A model generated the notes under the pieces. That model made no database searches. It worked only from the letters and a program-made list of their open reading frames with translations, and had not been told where the DNA came from. Positions 24,640-34,032 of a stretch of DNA of 36,504 bases are shown here, in pieces; position 1 is the first letter of the stretch; each line of letters opens with the position of its first letter. Made by a program: the position numbers and the translations under genes. The stretch spans positions 1 through 36,504 of the forward strand of contig NCGC01000007.1 in the NCBI GenBank assembly GCA_002281475.1, read 5' to 3'. This DNA comes from Methylophilales bacterium 28-44-11. Lineage in GTDB: Bacteria; Pseudomonadota; Gammaproteobacteria; Burkholderiales; Methylophilaceae.

Positions 24640-25620
24640 ATGAAACGTATTTTGCTCGTTAAAACATCATCGCTTGGCGATGTCATTCACAATTTACCTG
24701 TGGTCAATGACATCTTGCAACACTACCCTGATGCACATATCGACTGGGTCGTGGAAGAGAATTTTTCCGACATTCCCGCCTTACATCCCAACATAAACAA
24801 TATTGAAAAGGTATCAGTTAGACGCTGGCGAAATCATTTATTTAAATGCAGTACTTGGCAAGAAATTAAGGCATTTAAACACGCATTAAATACTCATTAC
24901 GACGCCGTCATCGATACACAAGGATTAATCAAAAGCGCCCTCATCACACGCATGGCATTTGGCACTAAGCATGGCTATGATCAACATTCCATACGTGAGT
25001 CATTGGCGAGTCATGCCTATCAACACACCTATAATATTAGTTACCAACAACATGCGGTGACACGGAACCGCACTTTGGTGGCCCAAGCATTAGGATACAT
25101 AACACCCATCAATGCCCCTGACTATGGCATTCGTGCGAATACTGTGCTTTTTCCAATGGATACACATCTAACCAAACAGCCATTTGTGATTGGCCTACAT
25201 GGGTCTAGTCGCGACAGTAAATTGTGGCCAGTGGACCACTGGATTGGATTCGGAAAACAATTGGAAAGTGAGGCGACCACATTGGTACTCCCCTGGTCTA
25301 ACCAAGCTGAAAAGCAACGCGCTGAAGAGATACAGTCTCAATTAATGCACGCTTTGGTGTTACCCAAACTAAATATTGGTCAATTAGCGACGATTATTTC
25401 TCAAGCCACTGCAGCGGTTGGCGTAGACACAGGATTAACCCATTTAGCAGTAGCACTTAGTATTCCGACTGTTGCCATATATACGGATACGAATCCGGCA
25501 TTAACTGGGGTCATGGCAGGCGCCTTTGCGCCCGCAGTCAACCTTGGCAATATCCAGGTGGTGCCAAGTGCAGAAGAAGTTTTCAATATGTACAAGGAAC
25601 TGATTAACCCTACCACTTAA
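24640..25620 (+). CDS. waaC: ADP-heptose:LPS heptosyltransferase I
   Basis: GT9 enzyme adding the first heptose to Kdo2-lipid A. The ATG at 24640 gives 326 residues beginning MKRILLVKTSSLGDVIHNLP, the classic WaaC opening; upstream in-frame ATGs at 24595 and 24568 add sequence unlike the family and would run into the waaG promoter region. Further WaaC features are IDWVVEENFSDIPALHP, YDAVIDTQGLIKSAL, QQHAVTRNR and the donor-binding AVGVDTGLTHLAVAL. It works before WaaF, WaaG and WaaP. It is divergent from waaG across about 190 bases and is followed by the grpE heat-shock promoter within 20 bases. Identification is confident. Confidence 0.94.
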   Translation: MKRILLVKTSSLGDVIHNLPVVNDILQHYPDAHIDWVVEENFSDIPALHPNINNIEKVSVRRWRNHLFKCSTWQEIKAFKHALNTHYDAVIDTQGLIKSALITRMAFGTKHGYDQHSIRESLASHAYQHTYNISYQQHAVTRNRTLVAQALGYITPINAPDYGIRANTVLFPMDTHLTKQPFVIGLHGSSRDSKLWPVDHWIGFGKQLESEATTLVLPWSNQAEKQRAEEIQSQLMHALVLPKLNIGQLATIISQATAAVGVDTGLTHLAVALSIPTVAIYTDTNPALTGVMAGAFAPAVNLGNIQVVPSAEEVFNMYKELINPTT

Positions 25621-25637
25621 AATAAAATGCTTGAAGG

Positions 25638-25665
25638 CTTGAAACATTCCTCAATAACCCCATTT
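25638..25665 (+). promoter_or_regulatory. sigma32-type heat-shock promoter of grpE
   Basis: CTTGAAA (25638-25644), 13 bases, then CCCCATTT (25658-25665), a full match to the established sigma32 pattern. Transcription would start about 25 bases before the grpE ATG, and the site lies in the 77-base gap after waaC. Confidence 0.85.
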
Positions 25666-25697
25666 TATAAAAGTGTTATTAATATTTGGGGAACCAC

Positions 25698-26222
25698 ATG
25701 CAAGAAGATCAAACAACGCCAGACAACTTGGCTGACATGCAAGCGCAAGCGACATCTGAGCAAGCACCTAATCTAGAAGAAAAAATTGCCGAGCTAGAAA
25801 AAGCGTTAGAAGAGGCCAAAGCACAAGTGCTGTATGTCAAAGCAGAAGGCGAAAATATTCGTCGTCGCGCTGGAGACGACATTGATAAGGTCCGCAAATT
25901 TGCACTAGAAAAATTTAGCAGTGAATTATTGGCGGTGAAAGATAGTTTAGATGCAGCTTTGTCGATTGATAGTACCGATGTAGCCAGTTACAAAAATGGC
26001 GTGGATTTAACCGCTAAACAATTACTGAGCGTATTTGAAAAATTTAACATCGCAGAAATCAATCCCGCCAATGAAAAGTTTGATCCCAATAAACATCAAG
26101 CAATCAGCGCTATCGACTCTGACTTAGAGCCAAATACAGTAGTCAGCGTATTGCAAAAAGGCTATACGTTAAATGAACGCGTATTACGCCCTGCCTTGGT
26201 GATGGTAGCAAAAGCAAAATAA
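25698..26222 (+). CDS. grpE: nucleotide exchange factor GrpE
   Basis: Releases ADP from DnaK and sets the pace of the chaperone cycle. The ATG at 25698 has GGGGA six to ten bases upstream and gives 174 residues; a TTG at 25686 would include the ribosome binding site. After an acidic, glutamine-rich tail comes a long coiled-coil helix (NLEEKIAELEKALEEAKAQ, then RRRAGDDIDKVRKFALEKF). The C-terminal beta domain carries the family signature KFDPNKHQAISAI and ends VLRPALVMVAK. It is the first gene of grpE-dnaK and is driven by a near-perfect sigma32 promoter. Identification is confident. Confidence 0.95.
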   Translation: MQEDQTTPDNLADMQAQATSEQAPNLEEKIAELEKALEEAKAQVLYVKAEGENIRRRAGDDIDKVRKFALEKFSSELLAVKDSLDAALSIDSTDVASYKNGVDLTAKQLLSVFEKFNIAEINPANEKFDPNKHQAISAIDSDLEPNTVVSVLQKGYTLNERVLRPALVMVAKAK

Positions 26223-26242
26223 ACCCTTTTTTAATTAAGGGC

Positions 26243-26270
26243 TTGAAATAAACAAAAGCACCCTCACTTA
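26243..26270 (+). promoter_or_regulatory. second sigma32-like promoter, before dnaK
   Basis: CTTGAAA (26243-26249) is followed after 12-13 bases by CCCTCACTT, a looser match to the CCCCATnT element. It lies in the 195-base grpE-dnaK gap and would leave a leader of about 140 bases before the dnaK ATG. No CIRCE repeat was found in this gap. Confidence 0.6.
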
Positions 26271-26417
26271 GCAAATATGAAATTAAGCGTGACGTGAATT
26301 AAAGTTATCTAAGAAATAGTGGCGTTAGAAGTACAAATGATGTGCAAGCCGCAACTGCGAATGGGTATAACAGATTGACGTTAAGCATCTATAAGATTGA
26401 ATTTTAAGGAATATAAA

Positions 26418-28334
26418 ATGGCAAAAATTATTGGTATTGACTTAGGTACAACAAACTCTTGTGTCGCTGTGATGGAAGGTGGAAAGCCACGCGTAATCGA
26501 AAACGCTGAAGGCGCACGTACAACCCCATCTATCATCGCTTATCAAGAAGATGGCGAAATCTTAGCTGGCGCACCGGCTAAGCGCCAAGCAGTGACTAAT
26601 CCAAAAAACACACTTTTCGCTGTGAAACGTTTGATTGGTCGTCGTTTTGAAGAAAAAGAAGTACAAAAAGACATTGGCTTAATGCCTTACACCATTGCAA
26701 AAGCGGATAACGGCGATGCATGGGTTGAAGTGCGCGGCGTAAAAATGGCGCCACCGCAAATTTCAGCAGAAGTATTACGCAAAATGAAAAAAACGGCGGA
26801 AGACTATTTAGGCGAAGAAGTGACAGAAGCCGTGATTACGGTACCTGCTTACTTTAACGACAGCCAACGTCAAGCCACCAAAGATGCTGGCCGTATCGCT
26901 GGCTTAGAAGTGAAACGTATCATCAACGAGCCAACAGCTGCTGCATTAGCATTTGGTTTAGACAAGCAAGAAGGTGACCGTAAAATTGCCGTGTATGACT
27001 TGGGTGGCGGTACTTTCGACGTATCGATTATTGAGATTTCTACTATTGATGGTGAGCATCAATTTGAAGTCCTATCGACCAACGGCGACACGTTCTTGGG
27101 TGGTGAAGACTTTGATAACCGCATCATTGACTTCTTGGCAGACGAATTCAAAAAAGAGAATGGTCTAGATTTACGTAATGACTTATTAGCAAAACAACGC
27201 TTAAAAGAAGCCGCTGAAAAAGCAAAAATCGAGTTGTCTGGTGCACAACAAACAGAAGTGAACTTGCCTTACATTACTGCAGACGCAACAGGCCCTAAAC
27301 ACTTGGTGGTAAAAATCACACGTACCAAATTAGAGTCTTTAGTAGAAGATCTAATTGAACGTACGATTGCACCATGCAAAATGGCGATTAAAGATGCAGG
27401 CGTGTCGATTGATGACATCACTGACGTCATTTTGGTAGGTGGCCAAAGCCGTATGCCAAAAGTGCAAGAAAAAGTAAAAGAGATTTTTGGTAAAGAGCCA
27501 CGTAAAGACGTGAACCCTGATGAGGCGGTAGCTGTAGGTGCTGCGATTCAAGGTGGCGTATTGCAAGGTGATGTTAAAGACGTATTGTTATTAGATGTTA
27601 CGCCGTTGTCTTTGGGTATTGAGACCTTAGGTGGTGTGATGACGAAACTCATCAAGAAAAATACGACCATTCCTACCAAGGCATCTCAAGTGTTCTCAAC
27701 TGCTGAAGACAACCAAAATGCAGTGACCATTCAAGTGCTGCAAGGTGAGCGTGAAATGGCTGCAGGTAATAAATCACTCGGTCAATTTAATTTAAGTGAT
27801 ATTCCTCCATCACCACGTGGCATGCCGCAAATTGAAGTGACATTTGATATTGATGCCAATGGTATCTTGCATGTGTCTGCTAAAGACAAAGCCACCGGTA
27901 AAGAAAATAAAATCACCATTAAGGCTAACTCTGGTCTATCAGAAGAAGAAATTCAGAAGATGGAAGAGGACGCAGCAAAATATGCAGATGAAGATCGCAA
28001 ACTGCGTGAAGTGGTAGAAGCGCGCAACGCAGCGGATGGCATGGTACATAGCGTGAAAAAATCGTTAGCAGAGCACGGAGATAAGTTAGAAGCTGACGAA
28101 AAAGCGAAAATTGAAGCCGCGATTAAAGATGTTGAGGACGTAATGAAAGATGGCGACAAAGAGACCATTGAAGCCAAAACCAATACGTTGATGGAAGCAT
28201 CACAAAAATTGGGCGAAAAAGTATATGCAGAGCAACAAGCGCAGGCGAATACTGAAAGCGCTCAACCACAAGGTGAAAAAACTGTCGACGGTGATGTCGT
28301 CGATGCTGAGTTTGAAGAAGTGAAAAAAGACTAA
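26418..28334 (+). CDS. dnaK: chaperone protein DnaK (Hsp70)
   Basis: ATP-driven folding chaperone of the cytosol, partner of DnaJ and GrpE. The ATG at 26418 follows AAGGA by nine bases and gives 638 residues, the standard length; an in-frame ATG at 26397 is less likely. The nucleotide-binding domain opens with [20 protein letters not shown], and carries [17 protein letters not shown] and [14 protein letters not shown]. The linker reads [19 protein letters not shown], followed by the substrate-binding domain, and the tail ends in EFEEVKKD. A strong intrinsic terminator follows, so dnaJ probably has its own promoter or depends on readthrough. Identification is certain. Confidence 0.98.
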   Translation: MAKIIGIDLGTTNSCVAVMEGGKPRVIENAEGARTTPSIIAYQEDGEILAGAPAKRQAVTNPKNTLFAVKRLIGRRFEEKEVQKDIGLMPYTIAKADNGDAWVEVRGVKMAPPQISAEVLRKMKKTAEDYLGEEVTEAVITVPAYFNDSQRQATKDAGRIAGLEVKRIINEPTAAALAFGLDKQEGDRKIAVYDLGGGTFDVSIIEISTIDGEHQFEVLSTNGDTFLGGEDFDNRIIDFLADEFKKENGLDLRNDLLAKQRLKEAAEKAKIELSGAQQTEVNLPYITADATGPKHLVVKITRTKLESLVEDLIERTIAPCKMAIKDAGVSIDDITDVILVGGQSRMPKVQEKVKEIFGKEPRKDVNPDEAVAVGAAIQGGVLQGDVKDVLLLDVTPLSLGIETLGGVMTKLIKKNTTIPTKASQVFSTAEDNQNAVTIQVLQGEREMAAGNKSLGQFNLSDIPPSPRGMPQIEVTFDIDANGILHVSAKDKATGKENKITIKANSGLSEEEIQKMEEDAAKYADEDRKLREVVEARNAADGMVHSVKKSLAEHGDKLEADEKAKIEAAIKDVEDVMKDGDKETIEAKTNTLMEASQKLGEKVYAEQQAQANTESAQPQGEKTVDGDVVDAEFEEVKKD

Positions 28335-28348
28335 TTCATTTGCCCTAA

Positions 28349-28394
28349 AAAAACACAGGTCGCAGAAACACATGATTTCTGCCCTGTGTTTTTG
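28349..28394 (+). terminator. intrinsic terminator between dnaK and dnaJ
   Basis: Outer arms AAAAACACAGG (28349-28359) and CCTGTGTTTTT (28383-28393), inner arms GCAGAAA (28362-28368) and TTTCTGC (28376-28382), with a two-base bulge and a seven-base loop. The A-rich and T-rich ends mean it could work in both directions. Confidence 0.9.
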
Positions 28395-28466
28395 TGATTA
28401 AAAGGACTGAATATACTAATTTAAAAGTGCTTTATTGATGGTAAAGTCACTTCAGGTGAACACATT

Positions 28467-29597
28467 ATGGCTGCTGCAAAAAAAGACTATTACGAAGTAC
28501 TTGGCGTGAACAAAGATGCCTCTGAAGAAGATATTAAAAAGGCATATCGCAAACTCGCGATGAAATATCACCCTGACCGCAATCCCGATAATCCGAAGGC
28601 TGAAGAACAATTTAAAGAGGCAAAAGAAGCCTACGAAATGCTTTCTGATGATCAAAAGCGCGCTGCTTATGATCAATACGGTCATGCGGGTGTAGACCCC
28701 AGCATGGCTGGTGGTGCTGGTGCAGGTTTTGGTGGTTTCAGTGATGCCTTTGGCGATATTTTTGGTGATATTTTTGGCGGGGCCCGTGGCGGTCAACGCG
28801 CGAACGTTTACCGTGGTGCAGATTTACGTTACAACATGGAAGTGTCATTAGAAGACGCTGCACGCGGCACTGAAACGAAGATACGCATTCCTGTACAAGC
28901 AGCATGCGAGACCTGTGAAGGCACAGGTGCTAAGAAAGGCAAATCTCCTGTTACTTGCACTACCTGTAATGGCCATGGTCAAGTGCGGATGCAGCAAGGA
29001 TTTTTCTCTGTACAGCAAACCTGTCCAAAATGTCATGGCACAGGAAAAATCATTAAAGATGAAGACAAATGTGGTACTTGCCATGGTGCAGGCCGCATCA
29101 AGCAAAACAAAACTTTGTCAGTCAAAATTCCAGCTGGAGTTGATGAAGGTGATCGTATTCGTCTTAGTGGTGAAGGAGAAGCGGGTGTCAATGGTGGGCC
29201 AACAGGCGATTTGTATGTGGTGATCCATATCAAACCGCATGAAATGTTCCAACGTGAGGGTGGGAACTTACATTGCGAAATGCCGATTAGTTTTACTACT
29301 GCCGCACTGGGTGGCGAGATTGAAGTGCCAACTTTGGGCGGTTCTGCCAAAATGAAAATACCTGCTGAAACACAAACTGGCGGTGTGTTTAGGTTACGAG
29401 GCAAAGGTATTAAGCCATTGCGTGCAAGTGATTATGGCGATCTGATGGTTCACGTGGTGGTGGAAACACCAGTTAAACTCACTGAACATCAGAAAAAGTT
29501 GTTGAAAGAATTTGATACCAGCACTCAAGCAGATGCTGGAAAACACAGCCCAAAAAACAAAAGCTGGGTAGACAAAGCCAAGGATTTCTTTAGTTAA
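28467..29597 (+). CDS. dnaJ: chaperone protein DnaJ (Hsp40)
   Basis: Co-chaperone that delivers substrates to DnaK and stimulates its ATPase. It is a type I DnaJ of 376 residues. The J domain covers residues 1-70 with HPD at 35-37, followed by a Gly/Phe-rich linker (about 75-110). Four CxxCxGxG zinc repeats start at C147, C164, C186 and C202. The C-terminal beta domains contain [26 protein letters not shown] precedes the start. It is separated from dnaK by a strong terminator and 73 further bases. TATACT at 28412-28417 could be a -10, but no -35 at proper spacing was found. A hairpin follows the stop. Identification is certain. Confidence 0.98.
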   Translation: MAAAKKDYYEVLGVNKDASEEDIKKAYRKLAMKYHPDRNPDNPKAEEQFKEAKEAYEMLSDDQKRAAYDQYGHAGVDPSMAGGAGAGFGGFSDAFGDIFGDIFGGARGGQRANVYRGADLRYNMEVSLEDAARGTETKIRIPVQAACETCEGTGAKKGKSPVTCTTCNGHGQVRMQQGFFSVQQTCPKCHGTGKIIKDEDKCGTCHGAGRIKQNKTLSVKIPAGVDEGDRIRLSGEGEAGVNGGPTGDLYVVIHIKPHEMFQREGGNLHCEMPISFTTAALGGEIEVPTLGGSAKMKIPAETQTGGVFRLRGKGIKPLRASDYGDLMVHVVVETPVKLTEHQKKLLKEFDTSTQADAGKHSPKNKSWVDKAKDFFS

Positions 29598-29606
29598 TTT
29601 GACTTG

Positions 29607-29641
29607 CAGGCTATGTGATATTGTAATGTTTACATAGCCTG
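29607..29641 (+). terminator. hairpin after dnaJ, probable terminator
   Basis: CAGGCTATGT (29607-29616) and ACATAGCCTG (29632-29641) form a perfect ten-base-pair stem with a 15-base loop, about ten bases after the dnaJ stop. The following TACTCTTAT is only a weak U-tract. Confidence 0.7.
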
Positions 29642-29808
29642 TACTCTTATAGCATTTCATGCATAAAACTAGCTATTCTATTGATTTGATGATGCTTTAC
29701 AAATCAGTTACAACTTATTCCCTGCCATTACATTTCTGTTACAGCTAGGTCATCAAACTGCAATAACTTCTTGTTAAAGTAACTCAAACGTTAACAAAGG
29801 AGCTTTAC

Positions 29809-30168
29809 ATGAACAACATCAAAACCATCACCAAACTTGTATTCGGCACATTTATGGTCGCCAGTCTTGGTATTTCTGCTATGCACGGGCATGCAGCTGG
29901 TTTCAATAAAAATAATAATATCAACGATGGGAAAGTGTACTCTTCTATCAAATTCTATGACATGGTCGAGCATACTAAACCAACGGATGTGGCGAAAAAT
30001 TTTGGCACACCAGACGAAGTACTTATTTTGAAAGCGCCAGAAGGTGAAATGGCTGGCGTGGTATGGATTTACCGTGATGCTGTACTAAAACAGCATGGCA
30101 TGCAAGATGCACGCTTTGTACTGATTAATGGCGATTTAAAATACGTGACATTGTCAGACGCAACTTAA
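29809..30168 (+). CDS. small exported protein, possible BamE-like fold
   Basis: A 119-residue protein I do not recognise by name. The N-terminus (about 1-30) is a typical Sec signal peptide: basic start, hydrophobic core LVFGTFMVASLGISAM and likely cleavage after HAA. No lipobox cysteine is present, so a soluble periplasmic location is expected. The mature part reads DVAKNFGTPDEVLIL, then VVWIYRD and ARFVLINGDLKYV. This resembles the short helix-plus-sheet pattern of BamE/SmpA-type domains (x-FGxPD, W-x-Y, a terminal strand pair), an inference from pattern only. AAGGAG lies seven bases before the ATG, and a strong terminator at 30205-30228 follows, so it is probably a single-gene transcript. 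Confidence 0.75.
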   Translation: MNNIKTITKLVFGTFMVASLGISAMHGHAAGFNKNNNINDGKVYSSIKFYDMVEHTKPTDVAKNFGTPDEVLILKAPEGEMAGVVWIYRDAVLKQHGMQDARFVLINGDLKYVTLSDAT

Positions 30169-30204
30169 TATATTTCAGATTACTTGCTATCCAAACCCCC
30201 TTTT

Positions 30205-30228
30205 GCCCGCGCCTGCGGGCATTTTTTT
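30205..30228 (+). terminator. intrinsic terminator after the small exported protein
   Basis: GCCCGC (30205-30210), four-base loop, GCGGGC (30215-30220), then A and seven T residues. This is a textbook factor-independent terminator 36 bases after the stop. The remaining bases to 30376 show nothing else recognisable. Confidence 0.9.
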
Positions 30229-30376
30229 ATTGAAAACTTTACTTGTTGGTCTGTCATTACACTGGATGGCCATCTTCAAAAATTAATTAAATCCATTTTT
30301 GCAGTATGGAAAAGTCTTTAGACATTGTTGTAGAACTACTCTGCTTTTCCTTTAAACGTACACAAGCCATTAAAAT

Positions 30377-30628
30377 TTAATTAGCCAGGCTCTTCTGAAT
30401 GTCCTGTAATTCGGCCATAGTGTCTTGGAAGTCCTCGTAATGTTTGCCATTGGTACGTGCATACCAGTACTTGCTGTTCCATACATCGCCCTCTATTTTA
30501 TGCAAAACGGCATGAATCCAGTTGGCAATAGGATCGGAGTAATCTTGCGCAATACGATGCGCGCCATCCCAATCATCTGCCAATGCAAGCGCAACTGACT
30601 GTTTGAGAATATCGGCATTAGCACGCAT
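30377..30628 (-). CDS. small conserved hypothetical protein
   Basis: An 83-residue protein without signal peptide or membrane segment, predicted from composition to be mostly helical and cytosolic. The centre is rich in aromatics: WDGAHRIAQDYSDPIANWIHAVLHKIEGD and then WNSKYWYART. I recall similar short proteins with the HKxEGDxWNSxYWYxR pattern in other Betaproteobacteria, but without assigned function. It starts 14 bases after the gloA stop and is the last gene of a fdx-gloA transcript. No terminator was found behind it. A function cannot be assigned. Confidence 0.75.
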   Translation of the reverse strand: MRANADILKQSVALALADDWDGAHRIAQDYSDPIANWIHAVLHKIEGDVWNSKYWYARTNGKHYEDFQDTMAELQDIQKSLAN

Positions 30629-30642
30629 ACTAATCCAACCTT

Positions 30643-31053
30643 TTAAACGTGCTCACGCGGATATTCAATTGTCCCTTTTTGAATAAATTCGATTTTATAG
30701 CCGTCAGGGTCTTCAACAAACGCAATGATAATAGTGCCATGCTTCATAGGCCCTGCCTCACGAATAACTTTGCCACCTTTTGCCTTCACCATCTCACAGG
30801 CTTTGTAAGCGTCGTCAACTTCAATCGCCATGTGTCCATAAGCGCCACCCATTTCGTAGCTGGTTTTGCCATAGTTATAAGTAAGCTCCAACACGGTATT
30901 GTCATATTCATTACCATACCCTACAAAAGCTAACGTAAACTCGCCATCTGGATAATCGCTGGTACGCAGTAATGTCATACCCAACACCTCTGTATAAAAT
31001 TGGATAGAACGCGCTAAATCCCCCACACGTAACATGGTATGTAACACTCTCAT
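30643..31053 (-). CDS. gloA: lactoylglutathione lyase (glyoxalase I)
   Basis: Converts the methylglyoxal-glutathione hemithioacetal to S-lactoylglutathione, a cytosolic detoxification step. It has 136 residues and follows E. coli GloA almost throughout ([37 protein letters not shown]). All four metal ligands are in place: H5, E56, H74 and E122. The short form lacking the eukaryotic insertions suggests the Ni2+-type class. It begins two bases after the ferredoxin stop, so both are on one transcript. Identification is confident. Confidence 0.96.
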   Translation of the reverse strand: MRVLHTMLRVGDLARSIQFYTEVLGMTLLRTSDYPDGEFTLAFVGYGNEYDNTVLELTYNYGKTSYEMGGAYGHMAIEVDDAYKACEMVKAKGGKVIREAGPMKHGTIIIAFVEDPDGYKIEFIQKGTIEYPREHV

Positions 31054-31055
31054 TG

Positions 31056-31313
<258 letters not shown>

Positions 31314-31322
31314 TTAATATTG

Positions 31323-31336
31323 CGAGCACGCGTGCT
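31323..31336. promoter_or_regulatory. 14-base perfect palindrome before the ferredoxin gene
   Basis: GAGCACGCGTGCTC is fully self-complementary, 10-13 bases before the ferredoxin start. On the minus strand an AGGAG lies just upstream of it. It could be a regulator site or a small hairpin in the leader; no known operator is recognised. Confidence 0.4.
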
Positions 31337-31443
31337 CACTCACTCCTAAATTGTTAATTCTACAAACGTTGTTTCAGTGGACTAATCTCTTACAAACCCA
31401 GGTTTTTCAAAAGAAAAGTTAAAATCAATATACCAATGATGGT

Positions 31444-31932
<489 letters not shown>

Positions 31933-31937
31933 TTAGC

Positions 31938-32513
31938 CTAAAGGGAAGGTTGATATTTCAATAAATGATAATACACATTTCCCGCTTTGCTTTGTTTAAC
32001 AATCTGCCAATCTTCTGCAGGTAACAATGCGTACTCAGCTTCTGCATACACCACCCCATTTGGCGATAAATGGCGTGATAATAGTGGGAGAATTTGCGTA
32101 AACCAACCTTTTTGATAGGGTGGATCGCAAAAAATGACATCAAATGGTGTCGAGGACTGTTGCAGAAATAGTAGCGCATCTTGTTGCACGATAGTGGCCT
32201 GTGCTGCATTAAGTAAGATTTTGTTTTGCATTAAACTTTGAAACGCTGTTCGCGCATACTCCACCATGACCACACTACGCGCATTGCGCGATAATGCTTC
32301 AAAGCCAAAAGCCCCTGTACCAGCGAAAAGGTCTAAGCATGTTTTGCCTGTCATATCTTGGCCAAGCCAATTGAACACGGTTTGACGCACGCGTTCAGGG
32401 GTTGGACGCAACCCCTCTGCGTCGGGAAATTTGAGCAAACGACTGCGCCAAACACCTGCATTGATACGCACTTGATTATGTGCCTGTTTATTTTTTTGGT
32501 GAGATGGTTTCAA
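31938..32513 (-). CDS. rsmD: 16S rRNA (guanine(966)-N2)-methyltransferase
   Basis: Methylates G966 of 16S rRNA on the assembled small subunit. It has 191 residues. After the N-terminal RINAGVWRSRLLKFPDAEGLRPTPERVRQTVFNWL come the SAM-binding DLFAGTGAFGFEALSR (61-76) and the catalytic DPPY (130-133), as expected for the RsmD family. The only suitable start is a TTG at 32513, which aligns with the E. coli N-terminus; no clear ribosome binding site precedes it. It is coupled to coaD. A short possible leader frame lies upstream at 32544-32573. Identification is confident. Confidence 0.94.
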   Translation of the reverse strand: MKPSHQKNKQAHNQVRINAGVWRSRLLKFPDAEGLRPTPERVRQTVFNWLGQDMTGKTCLDLFAGTGAFGFEALSRNARSVVMVEYARTAFQSLMQNKILLNAAQATIVQQDALLFLQQSSTPFDVIFCDPPYQKGWFTQILPLLSRHLSPNGVVYAEAEYALLPAEDWQIVKQSKAGNVYYHLLKYQPSL

Positions 32514-32578
32514 GTGAATTTAAGCGGAAATAAAGGCGTAAGCTTAACCAATCAATGCGATATTGTCATGCATTACTC

Positions 32579-32615
32579 CTACCTGATCCATCCGCATCAG
32601 ATACAAAAAGATGTA
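32579..32615 (-). terminator. hairpin between the M16 pair and rsmD
   Basis: ATCCATC and GATGGAT arms with a nested CATC/GATG pair form an imperfect stem about 25-60 bases after the stop of the peptidase-like gene. It lacks a U-tract, so termination is uncertain. Confidence 0.3.
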
Positions 32616-32640
32616 GATGGATAAGAAGGTTTTACAGTGA

Positions 32641-33942
32641 CTACTCTTGTGCGCCCACAATCACTGTTGCAAAGTTGGCTGGTTTAACACGACGTTGATA
32701 AGCCTCTTTAATTTGTTGTGTCGTTACTTTCGCAATCTGACTATTAAACTCATCCAGATAGGTGAGTGGCAATTGGTAAAAGCCAATCACACTTAAATAA
32801 TCCAAAATTTTACTATTGCTATCAATGCGCATAGGAAAGCCACCAATCAAGTTGGATTTAGCTGCTTTTAATTCTTTTTCTGTCACGCCTTTTTCAATAA
32901 AGAGAGCCACCGTTTGATTCACAAGCTTCAAGGCATCGTTGGCTTGTTCTTTTTTGGTTTGCAAGCCAATTTGAAAAGGACCTGCCTCTGCCATCGGCAT
33001 AAAATAGCTATAAACGCTGTAGACCAAACCACGTTTTTCGCGCACTTCTTCGGTGAGGCGTGATACAAAACCACCGCCGCCTAATATGTAATTACCAACA
33101 TACAATGGAAAGTAATCAGGATCACCGCGTTTAATACCTGGTTGGCCTACTAAAATGTGGGCCTGGCTTGCAGGATGATTCTCACTTTGCATCACGGGGG
33201 CTGCAAGTGGAGCTACATCAGGTAGCTTTGCAATAGCGGGGCCTTGCGGTAGCCCTGCACTCATGTTCTCTGCGATTGTGCGCGCTTGCGCTGGCGTCAT
33301 ATCGCCGATCATAGCAATGACTGCACTTTTGGCAGTATAGTAAGTTTGGTAAAACTTACGCAAATCATCCACTTTCATGGTGCCGACAGAAGCCACTTCA
33401 CCTTCCTCTGACAAACTGTATGGATGACTCCCATACAAAGCTTTCATAAACAATTTGCTAGAAATACTTTCTGGCTGCGTAGCGGATTCTTGCAAACCAG
33501 ACACGATTCTCACTTTTTCACGTGCTAATACTGCCTCTGGAAAATCGGGTTGATGTAATACTTTGTTAAAGGTTTCCAATGCCTTGGTCTGCTCACTGGT
33601 CAACGTACGCAATTTAAAACCTGCACGGTCCAAATCAAACTCGCCACCAAAAACAGCACCAATATCTGCAAATGCGTTAGTAATCGCTTCTTCATTCATG
33701 CCATCCGCACCCAATGTCATCATGTAACGCGTCACACCCGCAACGCCAGAACTATCTTGTGTGTCGCGTGCACTTCCTGCGGGGAAATTGATGCTCACAT
33801 CCACAATAGGTAAATCATGATTTTCAACAAAATAGACACGGGTGCCACTGATTGTCTGCCAATGTTGAATATTAAGCCCAGCCTGCGCGCTAAAGCTAGC
33901 AGTTAATAACGTAAAAATCACCAATACACTTTTAAAAAACAT
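32641..33942 (-). CDS. exported M16-family peptidase-like protein, no zinc motif
   Basis: A 433-residue M16 homologue with a Sec signal peptide (residues 1-21, MFFKSVLVIFTLLTASFSAQA), so periplasmic. Where active M16 enzymes carry HxxEH, this one reads GVTRY (G69, R72, Y73), so it should not hydrolyse peptides itself. It retains the C-terminal M16 region with NYILGGGGFVSRLTEEVREKRGLVYSVYSY, the R/Y substrate-binding element. It lies 90 bases downstream of the zinc-containing partner. Paired active and inactive M16 subunits are established for mitochondrial processing peptidase and several bacterial pairs, so a heterodimeric periplasmic protease is the likely product. The substrate is unknown. 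Confidence 0.9.
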   Translation of the reverse strand: MFFKSVLVIFTLLTASFSAQAGLNIQHWQTISGTRVYFVENHDLPIVDVSINFPAGSARDTQDSSGVAGVTRYMMTLGADGMNEEAITNAFADIGAVFGGEFDLDRAGFKLRTLTSEQTKALETFNKVLHQPDFPEAVLAREKVRIVSGLQESATQPESISSKLFMKALYGSHPYSLSEEGEVASVGTMKVDDLRKFYQTYYTAKSAVIAMIGDMTPAQARTIAENMSAGLPQGPAIAKLPDVAPLAAPVMQSENHPASQAHILVGQPGIKRGDPDYFPLYVGNYILGGGGFVSRLTEEVREKRGLVYSVYSYFMPMAEAGPFQIGLQTKKEQANDALKLVNQTVALFIEKGVTEKELKAAKSNLIGGFPMRIDSNSKILDYLSVIGFYQLPLTYLDEFNSQIAKVTTQQIKEAYQRRVKPANFATVIVGAQE

Positions 33943-34032
33943 GCCAATTACCTCAGACTTAATTCATATTTACAAATGGTTATTCATCACAAAAGCTGAT
34001 TGCTCAACCTGCCATTCACGATTCCAGATCAA

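Noticed and set aside
26223..26245. Terminator between grpE and dnaK
   Set aside because: CCCTT and AAGGG can pair, but there is no U-tract on the plus strand and the stem runs into the second heat-shock promoter.
28392..28417. Sigma70 promoter for dnaJ (TTGTGA and TATACT)
   Set aside because: The spacing is only 14 bases, too short for a standard promoter, and the -35 lies in the dnaK terminator.
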